This document shows, one piece after another, positions 24,290-36,556 of a DNA stretch of 64,000 nt; the first letter of the stretch is position 1; each line of letters opens with the position of its first letter. Under the pieces are notes generated by a model that saw only the letters and a program-made list of their open reading frames with translations, searched no databases and was not told the origin of the DNA. Position numbers and translations under genes: made by a program. This stretch comes from Paraescarpia echinospica (lineage: Eukaryota > Annelida > Polychaeta > Sabellida > Siboglinidae), in NCBI GenBank assembly GCA_020002185.1, contig CM034541.1, forward strand, positions 54,916,249 through 54,980,248, written 5' to 3'.

Positions 24290-26364
24290 ACAAACGCTCC
24301 GCAACTTATACGCGCGCACAAGATGAAATCACGCGCCGACACACGGCTGCATGTTTGCGTGGCTCTTATGAACGTATGAGTCCTCCACACCACCGGCGTT
24401 GCGGGAAGACATACGGGTAGACCCTAGAGCAAAAACGTCCAGCGCGAGTCGGGTCGGGCCGTGCCGCCCGGGTAAATCATTAAGATGGTAAATTACCGTG
24501 GGAAGGAAAAGACATGAAACGAAGGCGGAAGGACTACAAAAGTAAACAGGCCGGGTGAAGTGACACGCAAACAGATTACCCAATGGTTATCTTATTTCGT
24601 GAGGTAGTTCTGGCACAATAGCACAGTAAGGGAAAAGGCGATTCCTATTGTTGTCGTTTTGCTGGGTAAATGCGTTCACTCGATATTGCCTCAGTTTAAT
24701 CAGTGCCTAAAGTTATGTAATAACTGTGGTGGAATTGTTATGTGTAAAAGAATAGCTGGTACGTGTTTATTACAGCGAATAACCGCACTCTTTCATGTGA
24801 AATCATTCTGTTGTTGACAGCGGGGAATTGTGAAGTTATTGTTTTTATCCCGAGCCGAATGATATACGCTGTCTAAGAACTGTCGAAACTTCAGTAGTCA
24901 GCACATCACTGTTTACTCCTGAAGCGAAAAATATACGCTGTATAAGAACTGCCGAAATTAAATGCTTCAGCAGCCGGCGCTCCGTTGCTTAAACACATGT
25001 GTAGCACTGAACACATTAATAAATGAGACAACAAGTGGACTCCCTCTTTGGAAAGTAAGGACACTTTCAATCAAAATAAAAGTTCGCTCTTGTGTTTGTT
25101 CACTTGACAAAACACCACCCCACAACCCGTCCAGCAAGGCACCCCGACCGAGGGCAAGTGAAGACGGACAGCCAGACGAACAACTGACTAGACAACACAC
25201 AGGAATGGACCAAGCTTCGCTTGTATCGGGCCTGTTACGCACGGCATAAGCCAGACCACACTACCTTAGTGATTCCGGGAAACTGGCACCCTTACTGTTA
25301 CGTCCCGGTGTAACCGGCTGTAGATAGTTCCGTGCTAAGAGTGTGGAGTAAACCATTACGCAATGCGCGCGCGCATTGTGGAGAGCTTCAAAGGGGATGC
25401 AATTGGAGGTTTTTGGTGAGCCACAGCCCCCCAATATTCACCATGTTCATGTGATTTATAGGTAAAATGGAAAGATGATACGATGCAGACCTTACGTCGC
25501 TTGTGTATCGTTTCCTCTCCCATAATAATACACCATATTACAGGATGCAACAATAAAAGGCTCCACCCTAATCGGTCAGCCCAACGAAGGAAACCGTGCC
25601 TTCATAGATAATACAATACCGGATGGCTATTAATAAAAACGGCAAACCACCCCGAAAGCAAACTGTCATTTGCACAAAAGAATGAGCACACGATACAAAT
25701 CTGTACGTGTGCTTTATTTATTGCAGGATTTCAATACAGCACCACATGAAAGCGTTCAGTTTGTGATGAGCGCTACGGGATGACGCGCCATCTGGCAAAT
25801 TCATACCGCGGGATTCATCGGAGCAAGACGTGGTATACATTTTCACGGCGCATATGTTCAACATCAGAGCGGACGACCATTATTCTACGGGGCAGTAACC
25901 TTATATTCGGACGATATAATTTGCGTAAATAGACCCGCGGTGTGGCCTGAAAAGGATGCGTCGATATCGGGAGATGATACTTCTGTGATAAAAATATAAT
26001 TATCTGATCACTTTGGTGTGCAACGTCCGTGACGAGTACACATGGCGTACACATGGCGTACACATGACGTACAATAATGTGCTCCTCAAGTACAATTAAG
26101 TATGTGTGAGTGGATTTGTATCGTACAGGAATGGCTAGTATGGGTACTAATTATATATATTAGCAAAAATGTCCATCTTTCCGATGGCGCTACACACGCA
26201 CATACGCAGAAGATAGTTTTTCGGAGTCTTCTAAATGACGTTTATGATTTGCAATTTGCAACGCAAGTTACGTATAACGTGCCTAACTGAACGGCGAACC
26301 ACGATAGGAACTACGCGTTACGTCGCTAATAATCGATTAACGTCCGTCCACCGTCCCGTACGAA
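24290..26364. other. Intronic stretch without recognised genes
   Basis: Contains a perfect 18-bp palindrome caatgcgcgcgcgcattg at 25361-25378. No convincing coding sequence. Confidence 0.45.
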
Positions 26365-27595
26365 CCCTTAAAAACAGGAAGAACAAGCAGGTTTCAGAGC
26401 GGGGAGGAGCACAGTCGAGCAATCTTCAATACCGGAGTCATCACAGAGAAACAGCTATAACACCAGCGAGCTCTCTTTTACAACTTCATAGACTTCAAGA
26501 AAGCTTTTGACAGAGTCTGGCATGATGGACTATGGCAGGTCTTCATAGGATTCAACATCAAGGAAGGACTGATTCAAGTCATAGAGACACTGTACAAAGA
26601 TGCCAGCAGTGGTGTCATGTCGAACAACCAGATCGGGGAATTCTTTAGAACATCAGTAGGCATCCGACAGAGATGCTTGTTCTCTCCAGTGTTTTTTAAC
26701 TTTAACATATTCCTGGAGAAGATCATGCAGGGCACCCTACATAACCACAATAGCTCCATCTCCACCAGTGAAGGCCTATCTCTAACCTTCGATTCGCCGA
26801 CGAGACCGATCTCTTAGCTGGCAGCAATGGCGAACTGCAAAATCTTACCAACAGGCTTACGGCACGGAGGCCAGCACAGAGAAGAGCAAAGTCGTGGTCA
26901 ACAACTCAAACAACATCAGTGCAGACATCACCACGAATGGCGAAAGGCTGAACAAGTCAGCAGTTTTAAATATCTTGGAGCGACCTTTTCTAAGGACGGT
27001 AGCTGCACCACAGAAATACACATCAGGAGCGCCTCGGCAACAACAGCGATGGCAAGGTTGGAGAGCATCTGGAAGTAGTAACATAATCTTCACACCCAAG
27101 AACGGTTTCTACAGATCACTTCTACTATCCACCTTTCTGTAAGGCTGTGAGAGATGGACACTCCATGTTCATTCACTCCATGTTTGAGGAAGCTGCTCCA
27201 TATTTCCTACATGGAGCATAAGACCAATGGATGTGTGCTGAGCAAGATCAAAACCATGGTAGACCCACAAGAACCTCTACTGGCAACTGTTAAGAGAAGA
27301 AAACTGGCATGGTTTTGGCATGTAGCAAGACACGCCAGCCTCCCGAAAACCATTCTTCAGGGCACCGTGGAGGGCAGACGCCGCCGCGGACGGCAGAGAA
27401 AATGTTGGTTTGACAATGTCAAGGAGTGGACGGCCCTCTCCGTGCCAGAGCTCCTCACCACAGTCACTGACAGACGGGAATAGAGAAAGATCGCAGCTGC
27501 AGCGTCGCTTATGCGCCCCCCCCTCCGCCCCCCCCCCCGACGACCAAGTCGGTCAAAGTACTTACTTACTAACTTATTTACCTACTTACTTACTA
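26365..27595 (+). mobile_element. RTE-like LINE, frameshifted reverse transcriptase
   Basis: Covers the RT palm to the C-terminus in changing frames: a weak QAGFR-type start, then FIDFKKAFDRVWHDGLW (motif A, about 26482-26530), NNQIGEFFRTSVGIRQRC, a catalytic box reading RFADETDLL (26790-26816), the thumb segment SADITTNGERLNKS, FKYLGATFSKDGS (about 26968), KTILQGTVEGRRRRGRQRK and VKEWTALSVPELLT. The usual FADD is FADE because codon 26802-26804 is GAG, which alone should disable catalysis. It ends in a CTTA-rich tail (27558-27595). The endonuclease is absent. Several frameshifts; dead. Confidence 0.9.
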
Positions 27596-28915
27596 AACAT
27601 GGCTGCCAGGTAAAAGTACTTTTTATATATTAGCACTGACATGGGGTGTAAATACAGGGAAAAGAATATTTGATTCCTTAAGATATCATCAACGTTAACC
27701 ATAACGCATACATTTCATCTACTGATCAACTGTTTAATCATAACTAAATCAACATTGATAAACTTTCAAAGTATGTAATTGTATTTAAAGGTATATTTTC
27801 ATCGCCGCTATTCTCTAAGACACTACAGCGTTCCATGGATGGACGAGACCGCGGAGACGTAATCGACTCGACTAGGGAAATCACACCCATGCAGTAATTA
27901 TTGCGGTATCCAAAGCGTCGTTTGGGACGTTACGAGAACCAGTGTGTCAGGTGGCATTCCAGGCATATTCGTGACTGGAAATGTACATCAGTAAACGCAT
28001 AGCTTCTTTGGTAGACGGCGCAACGGCTCGGAAATGTTTCAGCTCAGTCGACATTACATGTACCAGCATTTCAGCCGTTTCATTTAAAGGTGCTTCTCAA
28101 TTCGATTGTCCCTCTTATAATTTCAAATACATTTTTGCGAAAAAGTAAATCTACCTAGTGTTCACTAAGACATAGTTTGATTGCGTAACTTGTCGAAAGC
28201 AGATTCGGTAAAATAATGAAATAAAACTATTCAGTTAATTAATTCTGCATGTACAATCAAGTCAAGACTGAAATGATTCTCAAAATTGGAATATATTAGA
28301 TGCGTCAGATTACCAGCTAATACTTGATTCGTCAATGTTTAAACAAATATACGTTTTTTTTTATATATTAAAACAAATGCGGATTATTTAAACTATTTAC
28401 ACATTTAATATTTGAACATCAAAGACCAAGATTCGTGATGAGCTAAACCAGGTGAGGAAACATCTATAACTCGTTAAGCTTTTAACTAGCTAGAATAATG
28501 GCCAAGCGTACATATGATCGGCGGTATAACAACTTCGTCCAACCGACCGCAGAATCTATACGGGCTTCTGATGTGAGCGAAGCATTTGACCAAATGTGTG
28601 TGGGCGCTATATCAACAGTAATTCCTCCAGTCTTGAGACGCCACCTGCTAAACACATCCCCACAGACAGGTCTGCCAAGCGTCCAAGGCACCACAAGCGT
28701 GGCGAGAATAAACGGTCTAACCAGATTTGCAACGCATATCAGTTGCATCGTACCTGAGACAACGGCAACTCGAGTCGAATCTTACCCGAGTCGATTATTA
28801 CATGATTCGTGTACCAATATATGTCTTCACTAAGCAGGCGTGCAGGTGTTTTACGTGGATTATATAATGTATAATATTATGTGCATGTGCACGGGTGTAC
28901 ATGCATATGTGTGAC
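27596..28915. other. Intronic stretch
   Basis: A 111-codon open frame at 28498-28833 starts with ATG but has no recognisable domain, and I do not call it a gene. Nothing else seen. Confidence 0.4.

Positions 28916-28916
<1 letters not shown>

Positions 28917-28957
<41 letters not shown>
28917..28957. repeat. (GA)n microsatellite
   Basis: About 19 GA units. Confidence 0.97.
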
Positions 28958-28958
<1 letters not shown>

Positions 28959-28975
28959 CATGACAATTGCAGGTG

Positions 28976-29044
28976 TGCAGTCGTACAACTTTCTCCGGCC
29001 GTGTTAATTCTTTGTTGCGTTTTAAAGACACATGTAACGTATAT
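28976..29044 (+). repeat. Dispersed repeat, inverted relative to 8618-8686
   Basis: Contains aactttctccggccgtgtta, ttctttgttgcgttttaaag and acacatgtaacgta. See the partner at 8.6 kb. Confidence 0.65.
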
Positions 29045-29079
29045 ACAGCGTTCCTTCACTGTCTAACAATGTGTGAGGC

Positions 29080-29760
29080 GAACAAGAATCCTTCATATTG
29101 GAAAATAGCAGCTACTGTTGGCAGAGATGTTTGTAAAGCTCTCATTGGATTGCACGCATACACTGGATGTGACACTGTCAGTGCATTTGCTGGAAAAGGT
29201 AAGGCAAGAGCTTTGAAACTCTTGACTAGCAACAATGAATCATTGGACTCATTAAGGATGCTGGGCCAGGAATGGGATCTTTCGCCATATCTCATGGACA
29301 AACTAGAGGCATTTACATGCCTTCCTTACGCTCCAAAATATTCTGCTGTGAACTTCAATGATCTGAGATACCACTTTTCCTGTGCAAAGAAAGGTGAGAT
29401 AGAGTCACCAACTGCCACCATGAACATACTGTTTGTTGAAACATGCACAACGCTGCAACATGGAGAAGATGTTTGGAGCAGGACCCAAGGACTCCAACCC
29501 CAGTTGGCAGAGACTGGAAGTTGAAAAGAGAAGATGGGACTGATCGAGCAACTGGATGGAAGGTCAGCCAGCACCCGAGGCCGTGTTGGATCTACTAGCA
29601 TGCAGTTGTCCCAGGAAGTGTGAACTGCCATAGTGTGTCTCTTTGTCAAATGGACTCAGATGTACTGACATGTGCAGACTGTGACAATCAGGTGTCTAGT
29701 GCTGACAATGATGAAAGTGTAGCTGAGGATGAACTGGAGGATGACTGTGATTACTAAACA
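29080..29760 (+). pseudogene. Decayed copy of an uncharacterised multi-copy animal gene family (HAxTGCDT motif)
   Basis: The frame from about 29070 reads KIAATVGRDVCKALIGLHAY then TGCDTVSAFAGKGKARALKL, later FNDLRYHFSCAKKGEIESP, and ends at a stop near 29522. The GLHAxTGCDTvSaFxGKGK and RYxxxCAKKGEIES motifs are, from memory, typical of a large uncharacterised protein family found in many copies in invertebrate and fish genomes, possibly transposon-linked. Its usual C-terminus continues here in another frame: PEAVLDLLACSCPRKCELP, a stop, then CVSLSNGLRCTDMCRL and a further stop. A frameshift and two stops indicate a pseudogene. The N-terminal half is absent. Its function is unknown, and it is antisense to the host gene. 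Confidence 0.7.
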
Positions 29761-29989
29761 CTGTCTCCAACCTCAACTAGGGACATAATGAAGTAAGCAG
29801 GTGAAATGTTCACAGTGCATAGTGTGCATTACTACAGCTACAAGTGAATACTTGTATAATTTGAATGTCTACAACAAGTCCATTTTATGTAGGTTAGTGT
29901 TAATCAGAACTTTAGGTGGCTAACGTAAGAAAATGTAATTTTATCTCAATGACAACAACTGCAAATTTCAATGTCATAATAATACATAT

Positions 29990-30770
29990 AACTGCAATAA
30001 AATGTACATACTGCGCCAAGAACCTTGAATGTGGATACATGAGGTTACTAACCAGACATTTAAGTGATTTTTTTGTTGAATGCCTGAATGGCGTGGATTA
30101 CATGTTGAAACGTGGTAGATAAAATGCTATACATTTCAAATTTATCAATGTACTAAAACAATTTTCACATGTATATGACACATGCCACATCAGCCATATT
30201 ATGTACAATTATCATACACATAAGATGTATAATAGCTATTGTATAATGGTTTATGGGTGACCACCCCTTCAGCAATTTCCATAAAAAATGGTTTTCGAAG
30301 AAATGAGCAAAGGATAAAAAAGAGTGGTTTCACACAAAAGAATGTATATACTGCAATGCTGTCATATATTTTCCATATCTAGGGATGTAAGCCAACATTC
30401 TGGTGCAATAAGAACCTCGCATGAGGACACATGTTGTTATTAGCCAGAATTTTAAGTGATTTTTTTGTTGAAAACCTGAATGCCGTTGATTGCATTTTGA
30501 GATGTGGTAGATACAATACCACAACATCCACAGTTCTCAAGGAATGAAAATAATGTTGATATGTTTGGAAACAATAACAATTAATCCACATGTCATCCAA
30601 TTTTTGTTCTACTGAGATGTGTAGTAAATATTCCATAGTAGTTTGTGTATGGGCCCCCATTGTTGTCGCGGATATGGGGATAGTGTGAAAAAGAATGATT
30701 TCTCACAGAAAGCTGAGAGTGCTGCAATGCTATCACATGTTTTCCATCTCTAGGGATGTAGGCTTAGCCA
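29990..30770. repeat. Diverged tandem duplication of about 380 bp
   Basis: aagtgatttttttgttgaa recurs at about 30063 and 30452. The ctgcaatgct ... ttttccat ... ctagggatgta block recurs at 30352 and 30723. Two degenerate copies follow the pseudogene and may be its 3' flank. Confidence 0.7.
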
Positions 30771-30846
30771 AAAATCACTATGAGCATTCGTCCCTAAAAA
30801 TGTACCAACAAACCCTCTGGCTCATAGCCTAATATGACGTTGATTG

Positions 30847-30848
<2 letters not shown>

Positions 30849-30877
<29 letters not shown>

Positions 30878-31340
30878 AGTGTATGTCTGTGAGTGTGTGT
30901 GTGTGCGTATGTGTGTGCGTGCGTGTGTGTGCGTGTGTGAGTGGGTGTGTGTGTGCGTGTATGTGCGTGCGTGTGTGTGCGTCTGTGAGTGTGTGTGTAT
31001 ATGTGAGTGTGTTTGTGAGTGTGTGTGAGTGTGCGTGTGCGTGTGCGTGTGTGTGCATGTGCGGGCACAAATGGGACAGAGAGACGCATAAACGCTGAGA
31101 CACAGAGACACAGAGACACAGAGACACACAGACACACAGGCACACAGACACACAGACACACAGACACACAGACACACAGGCACACAGACACACATACACA
31201 CAGACACACAGATACAGAGACACACGGAGACACAGCCACACACAGACACAGAGACAAACGGAGACACAGCCACACACAGACACAGAGACTCAGAGATGCA
31301 CAGCGACACAGAGACACATAGATACACGAGCACAAGACAG
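30849..31340. repeat. GT-rich tract switching to CA-rich tract
   Basis: 30849-31060 is (GT)n with GAGT and GCGT variants on the plus strand. From 31075 to 31340 the same strand becomes (ACACAG)n/(GACACA)n. Open frames of 84-184 codons across it are repeat artefacts. Confidence 0.9.
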
Positions 31341-33090
31341 AGATACACAGAGAGCTATAAAGCTATAAAGCTGCTCACTGGCCGCTTTGTACACTGTTCC
31401 TTTCCGCACATTACCCAAACACCCGCAACGTCGACTGGCTCTCTGCCACATGCCCCACACAAATGATCGAGTCTCCTAACTGACACGCCTGTCTTGCCAA
31501 GAACTTCCCGTCCCCTCATACACACCTCGAACGCAGTACAGAGTTACAAACGGCCGCCAAGAATAGGCAATAGACAATAAACAACCCTCCGTTGGATGAT
31601 TCCGAGCGCGTGCAAAAACCGTTGCCAATGACGGGAGAACTCGCCGTGCGATCATCCCAAAGCAGAACCATCTCGCGTAAACAGGGTCGACTCGCTGTTT
31701 ACAGTTGTACTCGATCATTCGCACCCGACAGAAGACGTCAGCCAACTAATTACACATGGAAACGACACAACTACTGATATCCTCTTGCAACGCAACGGAA
31801 TCCGGTGTCACGAGCCGAGAGTTTTTCGTGCCAGGCGTAGACGTCTGTACACCAGTACGGTATCAGATGTAGGCGTTGTACTAAGGTGGTTTGCGCTAAT
31901 GATACAGTTAAATAAAATTTAATAGTTGTTAGAATACATAGTATAAATATAGAACAACGTTTGCAATTTGTACAGGAATATAATAAGATGAACGTAACAA
32001 TCAGTACTTTTATCAACATTTGACAAGTAGACACACTTAATAGGGTCATGTCACATTGTTCACTGCATTCGCGCAGTAAGCATTTGTCTACTCCTGGCAA
32101 GGCATGTCTTCGACGAGCGGTAGTAGTAGACGCGCTCTACACCGGCCCCTTGACGTATAGTTCTCTACGTAGTCGTGCGTATATGCGTGCAACTTCACTA
32201 TACGTAGACTGGCGAGATGCCAGCGCAGTCAGAATTACCGGTTGGCGACTTTATTTGTAAAACTAGTTGCCTGACGGAATACGATTGGAGAGAATGTGTG
32301 TCAATACTTTCCGACCCCGTTATGAGAAGGTAAACAATTGACGAACATTAGTTATGACAGAAATCGGCTGGCATCAGTCCAACCTGCGGATGTCTGTTTT
32401 GTCCTTTTTGTTTCCGTAAGGTTGTGCGGTATGCATGCATTATGTTCAGAAATGTCTAGCCTTTGGCTGAATATGGGAATGTTTATTATGAAACGAATTT
32501 TGAGACACATGGTGTTGCCGGAGAACACAAACACCAGTGTGTTTGTGTGTGTGCGTGCGTGTGTGTGTGCGTGCGTGCGTGCGTGCGTGCGTGTGTGTGT
32601 AGGTGCACTGGCGTTGGAACGAAATTAATATTGAGGGGGATGAGCCGGAGTTTCAGCACACCGGTGTCGAACATGACTTTGGAAACGGGTATACGGGAGT
32701 GCGTCAATACCTACCCTCAGCCTCCACCCCCAGGATTCGACCCCTATGAGGTGTACTAAACACGTGTAGGTTGCGAAACTGCCAGTTTTTGTCATAACCT
32801 CGCGATATTGATCAAACTGCATAAGCATGATGAAAACATATAATATACCATAAGCCCTAGCCGTTAAAACAAAATTGTTGGTCACATTTTGTTACAATCA
32901 GACAATCGTCAACGTGGCCATCAACGGGAACACCAACTATGTTATGATCGCTCACGGCGTCTCATTGGAGGAGGTGCCAGACACGCGGGAAACATCCGTA
33001 GCCGGGAGCTATCCGCAATCTACCACCCAGATGTTCGCCAATTCCACATGCAACCGGTGTAGGAGCTTCACAACGGAGACGAATCACTGA
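31341..33090. other. Intronic stretch with short (GT/GC)n
   Basis: GTGT/GCGT repeat at 32538-32600. Small open frames show no domain. Confidence 0.45.
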
Positions 33091-33091
33091 C

Positions 33092-35150
33092 GTAATTGAT
33101 GATTCACTGTATTGGGACGAAGTACAGCGAGTTTAAGTGAGGATTCACTGTATTGGGACGAAGTACCAGTGAGTGTAAGTGAGGATTCACTGCATTGGGA
33201 CGAAGTACCAGCGAGTGTAAGTGATGATTCACTGTATTGTGACGAAGTACCAGCGAGTGTAAGTGAGGATTCACTGTATTGGGACGAAGTACCAGCGAGT
33301 GTAAGTGAGGATTCACTGTATTGGGACGAAGTACCAGCGAGTGTAAGTGAGGATTCACTGTATTGGGACGATGTACCAGCGAGTGTAAGTGAGGATTCAC
33401 TGTATTGGGACGACGTACAGCGAGTGTAAGTGAGGATTCACTGTATTGGGACGATGTACCAGCGAGTGTAAGTGAGGATTCACTGTATTGGGACGAAGTA
33501 CCAGCGAGTGTAAGTGAGGATTCACTGTATTGGGACGAAGTACCAGCGAGTGTAAGTGAGGATTCACTGTATTGGGACGAAGTACCAGCGAGTGGAAGTG
33601 AGGATTCACTGTATTGGGACGAAGTACCAGCGAGTGGAAGTGAGGATTCACTGTATTGGGACGATGTACCAGCGAGTGGAAGTGAGGATTCACTGTATTG
33701 GGACGAAGTACCAGCGACTGTAAGTGAGGATTCACTGTACTGGGACGATGTACCAGCGAGTGTAAGTGAGGATTCACTGTATTGGGACGAAGTACCAGCG
33801 AGTGTAAGTGAGGATTCACTGTATTGGGACGAAGTACCAGCGAGTGTAAGTGAGGATTCACACTATTGGGACGAAGTACCAGCGAGTGTAAGTGAGGATT
33901 CACTGTATTGGGACGAAGTACCAGCGAGTGTAAGTGAGGATTCACTGCATTGGGACGAAGTACCAGCGAGTGTAAGTGAGGATTCACTGTATTGGGACGA
34001 AGTACCAGCGAGTGTAAGTGAGGATTCACTGTATTGGGACGAAGTACCAGCGAGTGTACGTGATGATTCACTGTATTGGGACGAAGTACCAGCGTGTGTA
34101 AGTGAGGATTTACTGTATTGGGACGAAGTACCAGCGAGTGTAAGTGAGGATTCACTGTATTGGGACGAAGTACCAGCGACTGTAAGTGAGGATTCACTGT
34201 ACTGGGACGATGTACCAGCGAGTGTAAGTGAGGATTCACTGTATTGGGACGAAGTACCAGCGAGTGTAAGTGAGGATTCACTGTATTGGGACGAAGTACC
34301 AGCGAGTGTAAGTGAGGATTCACTGTATTGGGACGAAGTACCAGCGAGTGTAAGTGAGGATTCACTGTATTGGGACGAAGTACCAGCGAGTGTAAGTGAG
34401 GATTCACTGTATTGGGACGAAGTACCAGCGAGTGTAAGTGAGGATTCACTGTATTGGGACGAAGTACCAGCGAGTGTACGTGATGATTCACTGTATTGGG
34501 ACGAAGTACCAGCGTGTGTAAGTGAGGATTTACTGTATTGGGACGAAGTACCAGCGAGTGTAAGTGAGGATTCACTGTATTGGGACGAAGTACCAGCGAG
34601 TGTAAGTGAGGATTCACTGTATTGGGACGAAGTACCAGCGAGTGTAAGTGAGGATTCACTGTATTGGGACGAAGTACCAGCGAGTGTAAGTGAGGATTCA
34701 CTGTATTGGGACGAAGTACCAGCGAGTGTAAGTGAGGATTACTGTATTGGGACGAAGTACCAGCGAGTGTAAGTGAGGATTCACTGTATTGGGACGAAGT
34801 ACCAGCGAGTGTAAGTGAGGATTCACTGTATTGGGACGAAGTACCAGCGAGTGTAAGTGAGGATTCACTGTATTGGGACGAAGTACCAGCGAGTGTAAGT
34901 GAGGATTCACTGTATTGGGACGAAGTACCAGCGAGTGTAAGTGAGGATTCTCTGTATTGGGACGAAGTACCAGCGAGTGTAAGTGAGGATTCACTGTATT
35001 GGGACGAAGTACCAGCGAGTGTAAGTGAGGATTCTCTGTATTGGGACGAAGTACCAGCGAGTGTAAGTGAGGATTCTCTGTATTGGGACGAAGTACCAGC
35101 GAGTGTAAGTGAGAATTCACTGTATTGGGACGAAGTACCAGCGAGTGTAA
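33092..35150. repeat. 42-bp minisatellite, about 49 copies
   Basis: Unit: ggattcactgtattgggacg followed by aagtaccagcgagtgtaagt and ga. As 42 is divisible by three and the unit has no stop, both strands stay open for hundreds of codons (plus-strand repeat EDSLYWDEVPASVS, minus-strand VNPHLHSLVLRPNT). Single-base deletions near 33415 and 34740 break the frames. Marker variants (cgtgatgatt with gcgtgtgtaa) recur 420 bp apart (about 34057 and 34477), and gcgactgtaa recurs 462 bp apart (about 33713 and 34175), showing multi-unit duplications. Substitutions are mostly non-synonymous in both frames, so I see no sign of protein-level selection. Confidence 0.97.
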
Positions 35151-35780
35151 GACGGTACTTCTTTAGTAGGATATATGACAGCGTTGACAGATTAATGTTT
35201 GAACATGGCCATATTGGAAGACTACGACTCTCACGCTGTGCCCGGTTTTCACATTTCTAGTGGATGATTTGCAACATACGTAGATGTCAGTGACAAGGAT
35301 CCCCTGTGCAGGAAGACGTGTCGTAGCATGCTTGAACTTCACTTGATGGGGTAGTATCTTTTATTTAGATTTTCCCGAGAGAGAACAAAGCCAGAAGAAA
35401 TTGATGAGTTTTGTGCAGCAGGTTAACGAAAGAATTAATATCAACTTAGGTGATGTCAAGAATATTCAAAATACATTATATATATTTACGGGCAGTTTTA
35501 AACAGTATAGACATTGTTGCCAACAAAAAACTAAATACCCCCTGTTCAAAACAAAACTACAGTGGTATTCTGAACCTTGGTTCAAAACATCATGTCAGTT
35601 AGAAAATATGTCGATATTCATTAACAGATGGGATTCACGTGAACCCAAGTCTGACTAAAATGCTTGTGATACATGACGATGTTAGATTATATTTAGTTGA
35701 AAGTACCTAACATAATTTTATGACAAAACATCTTGACTTTATGGTAAACACGACCAGTTCAGCAGATGGCCATTGCTGTG
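35151..35780. other. Intronic stretch
   Basis: No gene or repeat recognised. An 85-codon frame at 35401-35658 lacks support. Confidence 0.4.
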
Positions 35781-35784
35781 TCTG

Positions 35785-36556
<772 letters not shown>

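Noticed and set aside
28498..28833. 111-codon ATG-started open frame as a host gene or exon
   Set aside because: No recognisable domain, no clear splice borders and no homology I know of.
32875..33090. Open frame just before the 42-bp array as a leader exon
   Set aside because: It ends at a stop before the array and no donor leads into the repeat frame.
33405..34772. 455-codon plus-strand and 434-codon minus-strand open frames
   Set aside because: Both arise from a stop-free 42-bp unit; most unit differences change the amino acid in both frames, and there is no signal, domain or splice context.
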